Assembly (NCBI RefSeq): GCF_001426945.1
Contig: NZ_LMFS01000001.1
Span: 3,403,643-3,450,436 of the forward strand
Source of the DNA: Pseudolabrys sp. Root1462
Lineage (GTDB): Bacteria; Pseudomonadota; Alphaproteobacteria; Rhizobiales; Xanthobacteraceae
Reading direction: 5' to 3'
DNA: 46,794 nucleotides
In this document: positions 28,419-36,602 of the stretch, in pieces
Numbering within the stretch: the stretch's first letter is position 1
How the letters are laid out: each line of letters opens with the position of its first letter
Program-made: the position numbers and the translations under genes
The notes under the pieces: model-generated
Seen by the model: the letters and a program-made list of their open reading frames with translations, nothing else
Told to the model about the DNA's origin: nothing
The model's database searches: none

Positions 28419-29054
28419 ATGAAGCTCTATGGATTCCCACCGTCGCCGCGCACCTGGGCGGTGCGCGCCGTCGCAGCCCAGCTTGGCGTGCCGCTCGACT
28501 TCGAATTCGTCGACCTGACCAAGGGCCAGCAGCACGAGCCGGACTATCGCGCGATCAATCCCAACGGCCGCGCGCCGACGCTGGTCGATGGCGACTTCAA
28601 ATTGTGGGAGGCGATGGCGATCATGCACTACCTCGCCGGCCAGAAGCCCACTGCGCTCTGGCCGGACGACATGCGCATTCGCGCCGACATCGTGCGCTGG
28701 CAGAGTTGGAATCTCGCGCACTGGGAGAAGGAATCCTGCGCGCCGTTGCTGTTCGAGCGCATCGTCAAGCAACTCGTCGGGGCGGGTGCACCGGACGAGG
28801 CGGCCGTGGCGCGCGCGCTCGACAATTTCGCCCGCGACGCCAAGGTGCTCGAGGCACATCTGGGCAAGCAGCCTTACCTCGTGGGCAGCTCCCTCACCCT
28901 TGCCGACTTCTCTGTCGCCGGCCCCCTGTTCTACGCCGAGCGCGCCGGCCTGCCGCTCGCAGACTATCCGAAGGTGCGCGAATGGTTCGGGCGCATCGCG
29001 TCGCTGCCGTGCTGGAAGGAGACCGCGCCCCAGATCCCGGCCGCGGCGGCGTAG
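28419..29054 (+). CDS. Glutathione S-transferase family protein
   Basis: A 211-residue GST. The thioredoxin-like N-terminal domain (MKLYGFPPSPRTW; NPNGRAPTLVDGD) contains the cis-proline region, and a helical C-terminal domain follows (about 90-205, with SLTLADFSVAGPLFY). The usual glutathione-contacting ES pair reads EA here (LWEAMAI). The N-terminal serine of PPSPRTW could activate glutathione. ATG 28419 has GGGAG at 6-base spacing; ATG 28413 is two codons upstream. It follows the AHSA1-VOC gene by 41 bases, so it may belong to the same operon and handle an electrophilic compound, which is inference. Confidence 0.92.
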   Translation: MKLYGFPPSPRTWAVRAVAAQLGVPLDFEFVDLTKGQQHEPDYRAINPNGRAPTLVDGDFKLWEAMAIMHYLAGQKPTALWPDDMRIRADIVRWQSWNLAHWEKESCAPLLFERIVKQLVGAGAPDEAAVARALDNFARDAKVLEAHLGKQPYLVGSSLTLADFSVAGPLFYAERAGLPLADYPKVREWFGRIASLPCWKETAPQIPAAAA

Positions 29055-29057
29055 TCG

Positions 29058-29140
29058 CGTGTCCCGGACACGCAGCGCAAGCGCGTTTACGCGCGTCTTC
29101 GATGCACGATGGCGCGGCGGTGCGCTGCCGTAGAACAAGG
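29058..29140. repeat. Degenerate dispersed palindromic repeat
   Basis: This intergenic stretch contains CGTGTCC-C-GGACACG (29058-29072), a perfect 7-base stem with one central base, and GCGCG-TTTA-CGCGC (29081-29094). The sequence around GCGCGTTTACGCGCGTCTTC resembles a well-known class of dispersed intergenic palindromes in Bradyrhizobium relatives. It appears truncated or degenerate towards 29140. Copy number cannot be judged from this window. Confidence 0.45.
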
Positions 29141-29173
29141 CGTCGCTACGCGAGGTCGCGACTAGGTTGACAC

Positions 29174-29641
29174 ATGGCACAAGCTCAAAGAGCCCAGCTC
29201 CACAAGTCGGGAGAAATCCCGGCACCGGCACACGACGTCTGGATGCTGCTGACCGATTGGGCCGGAATGCTGCGATGGAGCTTAAGCGCCAAGCGCGGCG
29301 GACCACTTGGCAAGCTGGTCAAATGCGAACTGATCGGGGAACCGGGCCAAGTGCCGCGCACACGACGGATGATCCTCGACTCCGGCGTAAAGATCGAGGA
29401 AGAGCTCGTTTACCAGAATGACGAGACCAGACGCATCTATTATCGAAAAACCGACTCACTCGGGTCTATTGGATATATTGCCACAAGTTATGTCGATGAA
29501 ATCGACGCCCTGAGGTGCCGATTGCACATCGCGTCGTGGTTCGACGTCGAGCCGGACGAAGGCCCGGCCGCCTCCGTCGCTCGCTTCGAGGGAATCTACG
29601 CAGGCATATTCGAGGGCTTCAGACTGTACTTCTCAGCCTGA
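29174..29641 (+). CDS. SRPBCC (START-like) family protein
   Basis: A 155-residue helix-grip domain of the polyketide cyclase/START type (EIPAPAHDVWMLLTDWAG at the start, GKLVKCELIGEPGQVPRTRR in the middle, FEGIYAGIFEGFRLYF at the end). Such proteins bind or modify hydrophobic molecules; nothing points to a particular ligand. The start is ATG 29174. Its third-position GC is visibly lower than that of the neighbours (for example around 29460-29490), and it follows a degenerate repeat, so it may have come by transfer. It is convergent with hbd. Confidence 0.85.
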   Translation: MAQAQRAQLHKSGEIPAPAHDVWMLLTDWAGMLRWSLSAKRGGPLGKLVKCELIGEPGQVPRTRRMILDSGVKIEEELVYQNDETRRIYYRKTDSLGSIGYIATSYVDEIDALRCRLHIASWFDVEPDEGPAASVARFEGIYAGIFEGFRLYFSA

Positions 29642-29667
29642 AGCGGTCGCAACGACGGACCACGCCT

Positions 29668-30549
29668 CTACCGCGTCGGGACCGGCTTGTCGCCGCGATA
29701 GTCGTAGAAGCCGCGCTGCGTCTTGCGGCCGAGCCAGCCGGCTTCGACGTACTTCACCAGCAACGGGCACGGCCGATACTTCGAGTCGGCCAAGCCCTCG
29801 TGCAGCACCTGCATCACCGACAAGCAGGTGTCGAGGCCGATGAAGTCGGCGAGTTCGAGCGGGCCCATCGGATGGTGGGCGCCGAGACGCATCGCGGTGT
29901 CGATCGCCTCGACATTGCCGACGCCTTCGTACAGCGTGTAGATCGCCTCGTTGATCATAGGCAGCAGGATGCGGTTGACGATGAAGGCCGGGAAGTCTTC
30001 CGAAACCGCGATCGTCTTCTTGAGCGTGCGAACGAAGTCCTTCGACGTCTCGAAGGTCGCATCGTCGGTGGCAATGCCGCGAATTACCTCAACGAGCTCC
30101 ATCAACGGCACCGGATTCATGAAGTGAATGCCGATGAAGCGCTCGGGGCGATCGGTCGTGGCGGCAAGGCGCGTAATCGAGATCGACGAAGTGTTGGTGG
30201 CGAGGATCGCCTCCGGCTTCAGCGACGGGCACAGTTCGGAATAGATCTTGCGCTTGGCTTCTTCCTTTTCGATCGCCGTCTCGATGACGAGATCGCAGGC
30301 GCCGAGACCGTCGTATTTCTCGGCCGCGCCGATACGCGCCAGCGCCGCCTTGCGATCGTCTTCCGTGATCGTCTTCTTGGAGACCTGCTTGGCCATGTTG
30401 CCGTTGATCGTGGCCATGCCGGCCTTGATGCGGTCTGCCGAAATGTCGTTGAGCTTCACGTCATAGCCGGCCAGTGCACAGACGTGAGCAATGCCGTTGC
30501 CCATCTGACCGGCGCCGATTACCCCGACAGTTTTTATAGTGGCGGCCAT
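29668..30549 (-). CDS. hbd: 3-hydroxybutyryl-CoA dehydrogenase
   Basis: A 293-residue NAD-dependent dehydrogenase of hydroxyacyl-CoA oxidation. The Rossmann motif VIGAGQMGNGIAHV lies at the start, the catalytic histidine is in IGIHFMNPVPLMELVEV, and NRILLPMINEA and MGPLELADFIGLD mark the C-terminal domain. It converts 3-hydroxybutyryl-CoA to acetoacetyl-CoA, linked to butyrate or polyhydroxybutyrate metabolism. ATG 30549 gives the family N-terminus MAATIKTVGV; an ATG at 30570 adds seven residues. It lies 112 bases after etfA on the same strand, consistent with a functional group feeding electrons to ETF. Confidence 0.95.
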   Translation of the reverse strand: MAATIKTVGVIGAGQMGNGIAHVCALAGYDVKLNDISADRIKAGMATINGNMAKQVSKKTITEDDRKAALARIGAAEKYDGLGACDLVIETAIEKEEAKRKIYSELCPSLKPEAILATNTSSISITRLAATTDRPERFIGIHFMNPVPLMELVEVIRGIATDDATFETSKDFVRTLKKTIAVSEDFPAFIVNRILLPMINEAIYTLYEGVGNVEAIDTAMRLGAHHPMGPLELADFIGLDTCLSVMQVLHEGLADSKYRPCPLLVKYVEAGWLGRKTQRGFYDYRGDKPVPTR

Positions 30550-30661
30550 TTCTGATCCGATATGTTCCATGCCCGGTGAGGCAATCCCCCCGTCCGAACC
30601 CCGTTTCTACGACGAACTGCGGTATGACGCCACAGACGCGATGAACCGTTGTTGAACGGCC

Positions 30662-31606
30662 TCAGCGACCGGCCTTGCCTAGCTCCTCGGCCAATTCCGG
30701 CAATGCCTGGTAGAGATCGGCGACCAGTCCGTAATCGGCCACCTGGAAGATGGGGGCTTCTTCGTCCTTGTTGATCGCGACGATGACCTTTGAATCTTTC
30801 ATGCCGGCGAGATGCTGGATCGCACCTGAAATGCCGACGGCGATGTAGAGCTCCGGCGCTACAACCTTGCCGGTCTGACCGACCTGCCAGTCGTTCGGCG
30901 CATAACCGGCATCGACCGCGGCACGCGAGGCGCCCATCGCGGCGCCGAGCTTGTCGGCCACCGGTTCGATGTACTTGGTGAAGTTCTCGCGGTTCTGCAT
31001 CGCCCGGCCGCCGGAGATGATGATCTTGGCGGAGGTGAGTTCGGGACGGTCCGACTTCGACAGCTCTTCGCCGACGAAGGACGACACGCCGGGATCGGCA
31101 GCGGCCTGCGCGGCCTCGACCGGTGCCGAGCCACCTTCACCCGCCGCCTGGAAGGTCGAGGTGCGCACGGTGATGACCTTCTTGGCGTCCGTCGACTTCA
31201 CGGTCTGGATCGCGTTGCCGGCATAGATCGGACGCTCGAACGTATCGGGCGAAACAACCTTCATGATTTCGGAAATCTGCATGACGTCGAGCAGCGCGGC
31301 GACGCGCGGCATGACGTTCTTGCCCGAGGTGGTCGCCGGCGCCACGAAGGCGTCGTACGAGCCGGCGAGCGAAACGATCAGCGCCGCCAGCGGCTCGGCG
31401 AGCTGATGCTCGTAGGCCGGCGCATCGGCGATGAGCACCTTGGCAACGCCGTCGAGCTTGGCGGCAGCATCGGCCGCGGCCTTGCAATCCTTGCCGGCAA
31501 CGAGAACGTGGACGTCGCCGCCCATCGCCTTGGCGGCAGTGACTGCCTTGTTGGTCGCATCTTTCAGCGACTTGTTGTCATGCTCGGCGAGAACAAGCGT
31601 GGTCAT
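30662..31606 (-). CDS. etfA: Electron transfer flavoprotein alpha subunit
   Basis: A 314-residue FAD-binding subunit of ETF, which passes electrons from acyl-CoA dehydrogenases to ETF-ubiquinone oxidoreductase. The C-terminal FAD region is clear: [39 protein letters not shown] and [22 protein letters not shown] 31606 ([11 protein letters not shown]) follows the etfB stop by two bases, with GGGAG upstream inside etfB; an in-frame TTG at 31612 is less likely. It forms a tight operon with etfB. Confidence 0.97.
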   Translation of the reverse strand: MTTLVLAEHDNKSLKDATNKAVTAAKAMGGDVHVLVAGKDCKAAADAAAKLDGVAKVLIADAPAYEHQLAEPLAALIVSLAGSYDAFVAPATTSGKNVMPRVAALLDVMQISEIMKVVSPDTFERPIYAGNAIQTVKSTDAKKVITVRTSTFQAAGEGGSAPVEAAQAAADPGVSSFVGEELSKSDRPELTSAKIIISGGRAMQNRENFTKYIEPVADKLGAAMGASRAAVDAGYAPNDWQVGQTGKVVAPELYIAVGISGAIQHLAGMKDSKVIVAINKDEEAPIFQVADYGLVADLYQALPELAEELGKAGR

Positions 31607-31608
31607 GA

Positions 31609-32358
31609 TCAAATTACTCCCGCTTCGTTCTTCAGCTTGGCAACGAGTTCGGCGACCGAGCCGACCTTGACGCCGGCCTTGCGGCCCGAAGGTTCGGTGG
31701 TCTTGACGACCTCAAGGCGCGGCTTGGTGTCGACGCCGTAATCGGCGGCGGTCTTTTCCTCGATCGGCTTCTTCTTCGCCTTCATGATGTTCGGCAGCGA
31801 AGCGTAGCGCGGCTCGTTGAGGCGGAGGTCGGTGGTGACGATCGCCGGGCCCTTGAGCTTGACGGTTTGCAGGCCGCCGTCGACTTCGCGCGTTACCGAC
31901 ACGCTGTCGCCGTCGAGCACCAGCTTCGAGGCGAAGGTGCCTTGCGACCAGCCAAGCAACGCGGCGAGCATCTGGCCGGTCTGGTTGGAATCATCATCGA
32001 TCGCCTGCTTGCCCATGATGACGAGACCGGGCTGTTCGGCTTCGACGATCTTCTTGAGGATCTTGGCAACGGCGAGCGGTTCCACCACGCCGTCGGCCTT
32101 CACCAGAATACCGCGATCGGCGCCCATGGCGAGCGCGGTGCGAATGGTCTCCGATGACTGCTGCGCGCCGATAGACACCGCGACAATCTCGGTCGCCTTG
32201 CCGGCTTCCTTCAAACGGATCGCCTCTTCGACGGCGATCTCGTCGAAGGGATTCATCGACATCTTGATGTTGGCGAGTTCCACGCCCGAGCCATCGGGCT
32301 TGACGCGAATTTTGACGTTGTAATCGACGACCCGCTTAACGGGCACCAGAATCTTCAT
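31609..32358 (-). CDS. etfB: Electron transfer flavoprotein beta subunit
   Basis: A 249-residue AMP-binding subunit of ETF, matching the family from [19 protein letters not shown] to the C-terminal lysine-rich tail. [18 protein letters not shown] is the family hallmark (about 115-135). ATG 32358 has AGGGA upstream. Only two bases separate its TGA from etfA. Upstream, the adenosyltransferase and HIG1 genes run in the same direction after a 296-base gap. Confidence 0.97.
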   Translation of the reverse strand: MKILVPVKRVVDYNVKIRVKPDGSGVELANIKMSMNPFDEIAVEEAIRLKEAGKATEIVAVSIGAQQSSETIRTALAMGADRGILVKADGVVEPLAVAKILKKIVEAEQPGLVIMGKQAIDDDSNQTGQMLAALLGWSQGTFASKLVLDGDSVSVTREVDGGLQTVKLKGPAIVTTDLRLNEPRYASLPNIMKAKKKPIEEKTAADYGVDTKPRLEVVKTTEPSGRKAGVKVGSVAELVAKLKNEAGVI

Positions 32359-32420
32359 AATTCTATCCCTATCGGGCCTAGTCGGGAAAACGGCGGGAAC
32401 CTAAAGGCGGCCCGGTTAGC

Positions 32421-32639
32421 ATGTCAACGCTTATGCCGCATTGCACGATGCCGCAATGGCGCTTTCTTGAGATTTCCGAGCCTCTTCAGGTCATTGAACG
32501 CTATTTCCTGCTCCGGGGCCATCGTCCCCTGGCGTCGACCGACGTCGCCATCAGGCGAGCCGACGAAATCGAACACTCGCACGAATACGACGGCGCGTCT
32601 GAGCGGATGATGATCGCGGACGACCGCGACTTTCCGTAG
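32421..32639 (+). CDS. Doubtful 72-residue ORF in the etfB-PduO gap
   Basis: The 296-base gap between etfB and the adenosyltransferase gene contains this one ORF, read against its neighbours. It has a weak AAAGG 12 bases before the ATG, no low complexity, and a peptide (WRFLEISEPLQVIERYFL, then DVAIRRADEIEHSHEYD) without recognisable motifs. Its third-position GC, about 70 percent by hand count, is lower than that of the surrounding genes. It may be a small gene or chance; nothing else is seen in the gap. Confidence 0.3.
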   Translation: MSTLMPHCTMPQWRFLEISEPLQVIERYFLLRGHRPLASTDVAIRRADEIEHSHEYDGASERMMIADDRDFP

Positions 32640-32654
32640 CCGGCAGTCGGTTAC

Positions 32655-33227
32655 TCAGCGGTTCTGACCCGGCTGCCACAGGATGTCGCTGGCGCCTTTG
32701 TCATTGGCGTAACGGCCGGCGACGAAAAGATAGTCCGATAATCGATTGACGTATTTAAGCGACGGATCGGACACGCCGTCCTGATCGGTATCGCGCAGCT
32801 TGACCATGATGCGCTCGGCGCGCCGGCAAACCGTGCGGGCCAGATGCAGATAGGCCGACGCTGCGCTGCCGCCCGGCAGGATAAATGATTTGAGCGGCGC
32901 AAGGTCGGCGTTCAGCCGGTCGATCTCACCTTCAAGCCAGGCAACTTGGGCGTCGGTCACGGTGAGACGGGCGCCGCCCGGGCCTTTCTCCGCCAGGCAG
33001 AGATCGGCTTCGACATCAAAGAGATCGTTCTGAATGCGGCCGAGGGCGGCATCGAAACTCTTGTCCGCCGCCGTGTGCAGGCGGACGAGACCGAGCACTG
33101 CGTTTGCTTCGTCGAGGGTGCCATAGGCTTCGACGCGCAGATCGTACTTCTTGCGGCGCGCGCCGGAGCCGAGCGAGGTCGTGCCGTCGTCGCCGGTGCG
33201 GGTATAGATCCGATTGAGAACGACCAT
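32655..33227 (-). CDS. PduO-type ATP:cob(I)alamin adenosyltransferase
   Basis: A 190-residue enzyme that forms adenosylcobalamin. TRTGDDGTTSLGSGARRKKY at the N-terminus is the ATP-binding P-loop-like motif, followed by EAYGTLDEANAVLGL, the conserved RRAERIMVKL and NRLSDYLFVAGR. ATG 33227 has GAGGG 5 bases upstream; the frame extends to 33251 without support. The neighbouring HIG1, etfB and etfA genes run in the same direction, an order common in Hyphomicrobiales. The product would serve methylmalonyl-CoA mutase or ribonucleotide reductase elsewhere. Confidence 0.95.
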   Translation of the reverse strand: MVVLNRIYTRTGDDGTTSLGSGARRKKYDLRVEAYGTLDEANAVLGLVRLHTAADKSFDAALGRIQNDLFDVEADLCLAEKGPGGARLTVTDAQVAWLEGEIDRLNADLAPLKSFILPGGSAASAYLHLARTVCRRAERIMVKLRDTDQDGVSDPSLKYVNRLSDYLFVAGRYANDKGASDILWQPGQNR

Positions 33228-33254
33228 CGAAACCCTCGGACGTTCGGGCAAAAA

Positions 33255-33449
33255 TCAGCCGCGCATCACCCAGATCGTGAACATGATGACGGCGATCGCA
33301 ACGAACTGCAGGAGTACGCGAAGCCGCATCAATTTCTGGGAGCGGTTCGGTGAGCCGCCCCGCATCATATTAATCAGACCGAGCGCAAGGACGATACCGA
33401 CCGCGATGATCGCGGCGGGCACCAGATAGTGGGAGAGGAAATCGGACAT
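33255..33449 (-). CDS. HIG1-domain twin transmembrane small protein
   Basis: A 64-residue inner-membrane protein with two hydrophobic helices (LVPAAIIAVGIVLALGLINM and VLLQFVAIAVIMFTIWVM) joined by a basic RGGSPNRSQKLMRLR loop. This pattern is the bacterial HIG1 domain, related to mitochondrial factors that associate with cytochrome c oxidase. The start is ATG 33449. It lies 27 bases upstream of the adenosyltransferase gene and is probably co-transcribed. A role in respiratory complex stability is inferred from the eukaryotic relatives. Confidence 0.88.
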   Translation of the reverse strand: MSDFLSHYLVPAAIIAVGIVLALGLINMMRGGSPNRSQKLMRLRVLLQFVAIAVIMFTIWVMRG

Positions 33450-33577
33450 GGGGGCCTATTAGCACCCCGACCGGATGCCGGCCAGCACAGCCCAGCCATG
33501 AGAATTGGCAATCCGGACTCGCCATATGGTTGTATTTGTGACATTTTGGTTGTGGGGAAGTCGGTCGGGTTGGGGCA

Positions 33578-35641
33578 ATGCGACCTGGGTTGGAGAATGC
33601 GACCAGGCCGTTTGCGAGGCCGTCAGAAAACCGGGGCACGAGCCGGCCGCCGCGGGCCCACCGGCCGCGCGCCAGAGCGACCTCCGCCTATCCAGAGCTC
33701 GACTGCATCCGATACCGCCTGTCGCCGGGCATCCTGGACTGGGCCGAGCAACGGGCCGAGCGTCTCGGCCTCGGCGCCGACCGGGCCATCATCAGCGCCG
33801 GGATACTTGACGACGAGACATATGTCCGCGCCCTCGCCGCCGACCTCGGCATCGCCTTCGAGCCACTGGAAACCGTAGCGCGTTCCCAGTGCCTGCTGTC
33901 CGATGCGGACCTGGTCGGCGCAGCCGCATCCGGCCTGCTGCCTGTCGCCGACGACACCGGCACGGCAATCGTGATCGCGCCGCGCGGCACCGGGGCGCGG
34001 GGATTGGTCCGGCTGATCAGAAGCGATCCGGCGAGGGCCGCACGCTTTCGTCTGACGACGACGGAGCGCTTTAACCGCCTGCTGCTGCGTATCGGCGGCG
34101 ATGCCATCGTCACGCACGCCTTGCAGGCGTTGCAAGGTCGTTGGCCTGCCCTGTCCGCGTCATCGCGGCACGGCTTCGGCTGCGTATCGATTGCAGCGGC
34201 CGCGGCTGTCGCGGCTTTTTCGCTCATGGCGGCCTTTCTCGGACCCGCCGTCGCGCTGATGGTGGTCGAGCTGACGCTGTCGGCGATATTTCTGGCCTGG
34301 CTGGGTCTGCGCCTGCTCGGCGCCTTCGTCGGCCCGCCACCGCTATCACCGGCGCGACAGTTGTCGGATCGCGAGTTGCCGATCTACAGCGTGATCGCTG
34401 CAGTCTATCGCGAGGCGGCTTCGGTCGGCGGGCTGCTGGCCGCGATCGAGCGGCTCGATTATCCGGCGGAAAAGCTCGACGTCATCGTCGCTGTCGAGGC
34501 CGACGATGCGGACACCCGCGACGCGTTGAATGCCATCAAGACGCGGTTTCCCATTACGGTGATCGACGTGCCGCCCGGCGGACCACGCACCAAGCCGAAA
34601 GCGCTCAATGTCGCGCTGCCCTTCGCGCGCGGTACCTTCACCGTGATCTATGATGCTGAGGACCGGCCCGACCCTGGACAGTTGCGTCTGGCCCTGCGCG
34701 AATTCCTGGGCGGCGACCGCAATCTCGCCTGCGTTCAGGCGCGGCTGTGCATCGACAACACCGCCGATGGCTGGCTGGCGCGCTATTTCACCGCCGAATA
34801 CGCCGGCCAGTTCGACGTCTTCCTGCCGGGGCTGGCGAGCCTTCACGTGCCCCTGCCGCTAGGCGGCACGTCTAACCATTTTCACACCGACACCTTGCGC
34901 AAGATCGGCGGCTGGGATCCGTACAACGTCACCGAGGACGCCGATCTCGGCATGCGGCTGGCGCGCTGGGGCTATCGCGCCGCGATGATCGACTCGACGA
35001 CGTACGAAGAAGCGCCCGCCAAACCCAGCGCCTGGCTGCGTCAGCGCACGCGCTGGTTCAAAGGCTGGATGCAGACGTGGCTCGTTCACATGCGTCGGCC
35101 CCGGCAGCTATGGCGCGAACTCGGACCATCGGGCTTCATTGCCTTCAATCTCATGGTCGGCGGCACCGTGCTCGCGGCGTTGGTGCATCCGTTGTTCGTT
35201 GCGGCGCTGACCTGTTCGATCGCCTACTGCGGCGGGCTGTGGGCGGGCGACCAGCCGTCGCTTGTTCTTCTGGGCATTGTCTACGGCATGACCGCGGTGT
35301 GCGGTTATCTCAGCTCGGCCTATCTGGGATGGCTGGGCCTGAAGCGGCGCGAACTGTCATCGTCGGCCTGGGTCTTGTTGCTGACGCCGCTGCATTGGCT
35401 GCTGCTGTCCACGGCGGCGTGGCGCGCGGTCTATCAATTGTTCACCCAACCCTTCGTCTGGGAGAAAACCGAACACGGGCTGGCGCGGACGTCGCAGCGC
35501 GCCGCGCGTCTGGCGCGAGCGCTGACCGATCTCGAGCAGGATCTGCGCTGCGCCCCGCAGGCCGGCATGCTGCCGACCGTCAATGAAGCAACTATAGATA
35601 CTTCTTCATCTCGGCGGCGGCCTCTTCGGGCGTCCGCTTGA
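33578..35641 (+). CDS. Membrane GT2 glycosyltransferase with N-terminal GspE_N/MshEN-like domain
   Basis: A 687-residue processive-type glycosyltransferase. After an R/P-rich start (about 1-40), residues 50-100 resemble the N-terminal domain of type II secretion ATPases: RLGLGADRAIISAGILDDE then YVRALAADLGIAFEPL. Two transmembrane segments precede the GT2 domain (YSVIAAVYREA, EADDADTRD, YDAEDRPDP, TEDADLGMRLARWG and QRTRWFKGWMQTW), and more follow. The motifs match cellulose-synthase-like and NfrB-like enzymes that polymerise and export a polysaccharide. The end overlaps the SCO gene by 50 bases. The substrate is unknown. The start is uncertain; ATG 33578 is the first available. Confidence 0.88.
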   Translation: MRPGLENATRPFARPSENRGTSRPPRAHRPRARATSAYPELDCIRYRLSPGILDWAEQRAERLGLGADRAIISAGILDDETYVRALAADLGIAFEPLETVARSQCLLSDADLVGAAASGLLPVADDTGTAIVIAPRGTGARGLVRLIRSDPARAARFRLTTTERFNRLLLRIGGDAIVTHALQALQGRWPALSASSRHGFGCVSIAAAAAVAAFSLMAAFLGPAVALMVVELTLSAIFLAWLGLRLLGAFVGPPPLSPARQLSDRELPIYSVIAAVYREAASVGGLLAAIERLDYPAEKLDVIVAVEADDADTRDALNAIKTRFPITVIDVPPGGPRTKPKALNVALPFARGTFTVIYDAEDRPDPGQLRLALREFLGGDRNLACVQARLCIDNTADGWLARYFTAEYAGQFDVFLPGLASLHVPLPLGGTSNHFHTDTLRKIGGWDPYNVTEDADLGMRLARWGYRAAMIDSTTYEEAPAKPSAWLRQRTRWFKGWMQTWLVHMRRPRQLWRELGPSGFIAFNLMVGGTVLAALVHPLFVAALTCSIAYCGGLWAGDQPSLVLLGIVYGMTAVCGYLSSAYLGWLGLKRRELSSSAWVLLLTPLHWLLLSTAAWRAVYQLFTQPFVWEKTEHGLARTSQRAARLARALTDLEQDLRCAPQAGMLPTVNEATIDTSSSRRRPLRASA

Positions 35642-36194
35642 GGTTGAACGGCGCAACGAAGCGGCCTTGCTTGTCCATCAGATAAACCATCGCGGTGTGG
35701 TCCATCGAATAATCGTCGCCCTTGCCGGTCGGGATTTTCTTGGCATACACCCGGTAGGCCTTCTCGGCGGCATCGATCGACGCGCGATCGCCAGTCGCCG
35801 CCATCATCCGCGGATCGAAGCTCGACAGATAATCCTTCATCACCGCCGGCGTATCGCGCTCCGGATCGACGGTGATGAACAGGGCGCCTGTGCGGTCCGC
35901 ATCCTTGCCCATCGCCCGCAGCATTTCCGACACGTCGAACAGCGTGGTCGGACAAACGTCCGGGCAATGCGTGTAGCCGAAGAAGACCAGCCACGGCCTG
36001 CCCTTGAAATCCTGATCGGTGATCGGCTTGTTGTTCTGGTCCACGAGCTTGAACGGCCCGCCGACAGCGGACGCAGTCGACACCGCCTGGGGGTTGAGAC
36101 CGCCGGTCACGTACCACAGCGCCCCCAGAAACACGCCAAGACCCGTCAGGAACGCGGCGACGACGAGAAGCATGTGATTGGTGCGGGAGGTCAT
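35592..36194 (-). CDS. SCO1/SenC-family copper chaperone
   Basis: A 200-residue thioredoxin-fold protein anchored by an N-terminal helix (about 8-29). The copper-binding CPDVC lies at residues 77-81 and the distal histidine in YSMDHTAMVYL (about 165). SCO proteins load copper into the CuA site of cytochrome oxidase. ATG 36194 (MTSRTNHMLL) is chosen; the frame continues to 36359 without support. A 52-residue membrane protein is encoded 38 bases upstream. The TlpA at 26060-26749 is the likely reductant. Its 3' end overlaps the GT2 gene by 50 bases, an uncommon convergent overlap. Confidence 0.95.
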   Translation of the reverse strand: MTSRTNHMLLVVAAFLTGLGVFLGALWYVTGGLNPQAVSTASAVGGPFKLVDQNNKPITDQDFKGRPWLVFFGYTHCPDVCPTTLFDVSEMLRAMGKDADRTGALFITVDPERDTPAVMKDYLSSFDPRMMAATGDRASIDAAEKAYRVYAKKIPTGKGDDYSMDHTAMVYLMDKQGRFVAPFNLKRTPEEAAAEMKKYL

Positions 36195-36232
36195 GGCAGG
36201 TCCGATACGTGAAGAGGACGTCGAGGCGGGGG

Positions 36233-36391
36233 TCAGAAGCAGGCGGCAAAACCCGTTCGCACCATCTCGAAAAAGACAGCGGTCCCGAAATAGGCCCAAA
36301 GGCCGATGGTTACGGCAACAACCACCCCGCCGAGCAGCGAAGCCAACAGCGTGGCCCACGAAATGGCCGGGATCGAGGCAGAGGCGCGCAT
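36233..36391 (-). CDS. 52-residue membrane protein upstream of the SCO gene
   Basis: A short open frame below 60 codons, from ATG 36391 to TGA 36233, read by hand. The product is MRASASIPAISWATLLASLL followed by a glycine/valine helix (GGVVVAVTIGLWAYFGTAVF) and FEMVRTGFAACF. One clear transmembrane helix and a conserved-looking C-terminus suggest a real protein. GGGAAC lies just upstream of the ATG. It is 38 bases before the SCO gene on the same strand and probably co-transcribed, so a role in cytochrome oxidase assembly is inferred from position only. Confidence 0.72.
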   Translation of the reverse strand: MRASASIPAISWATLLASLLGGVVVAVTIGLWAYFGTAVFFEMVRTGFAACF

Positions 36392-36602
36392 ATCAGTTCC
36401 CGCATTGGGACACCGGGTTCCTCAGATAAACATCCTCCCCTGCCCCGGCAACTGCCCGGGGCCAATTCCCGGCCGGCATTAACCATAAAGGCAACGCAGG
36501 GCTGATAAAATGCGGCTTTTCGGGACTTCCGTTGACTCGAAAGGTTAAAGTCGCAATGTATGAGCAGGCATCATAATGATTACTGCCCTCTAGGAGTTTG
36601 TT

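Noticed and set aside
32359-32654. Cobalamin riboswitch near the adenosyltransferase gene
   Set aside because: The gap lies downstream of that gene, and no B12-box-like sequence was seen.
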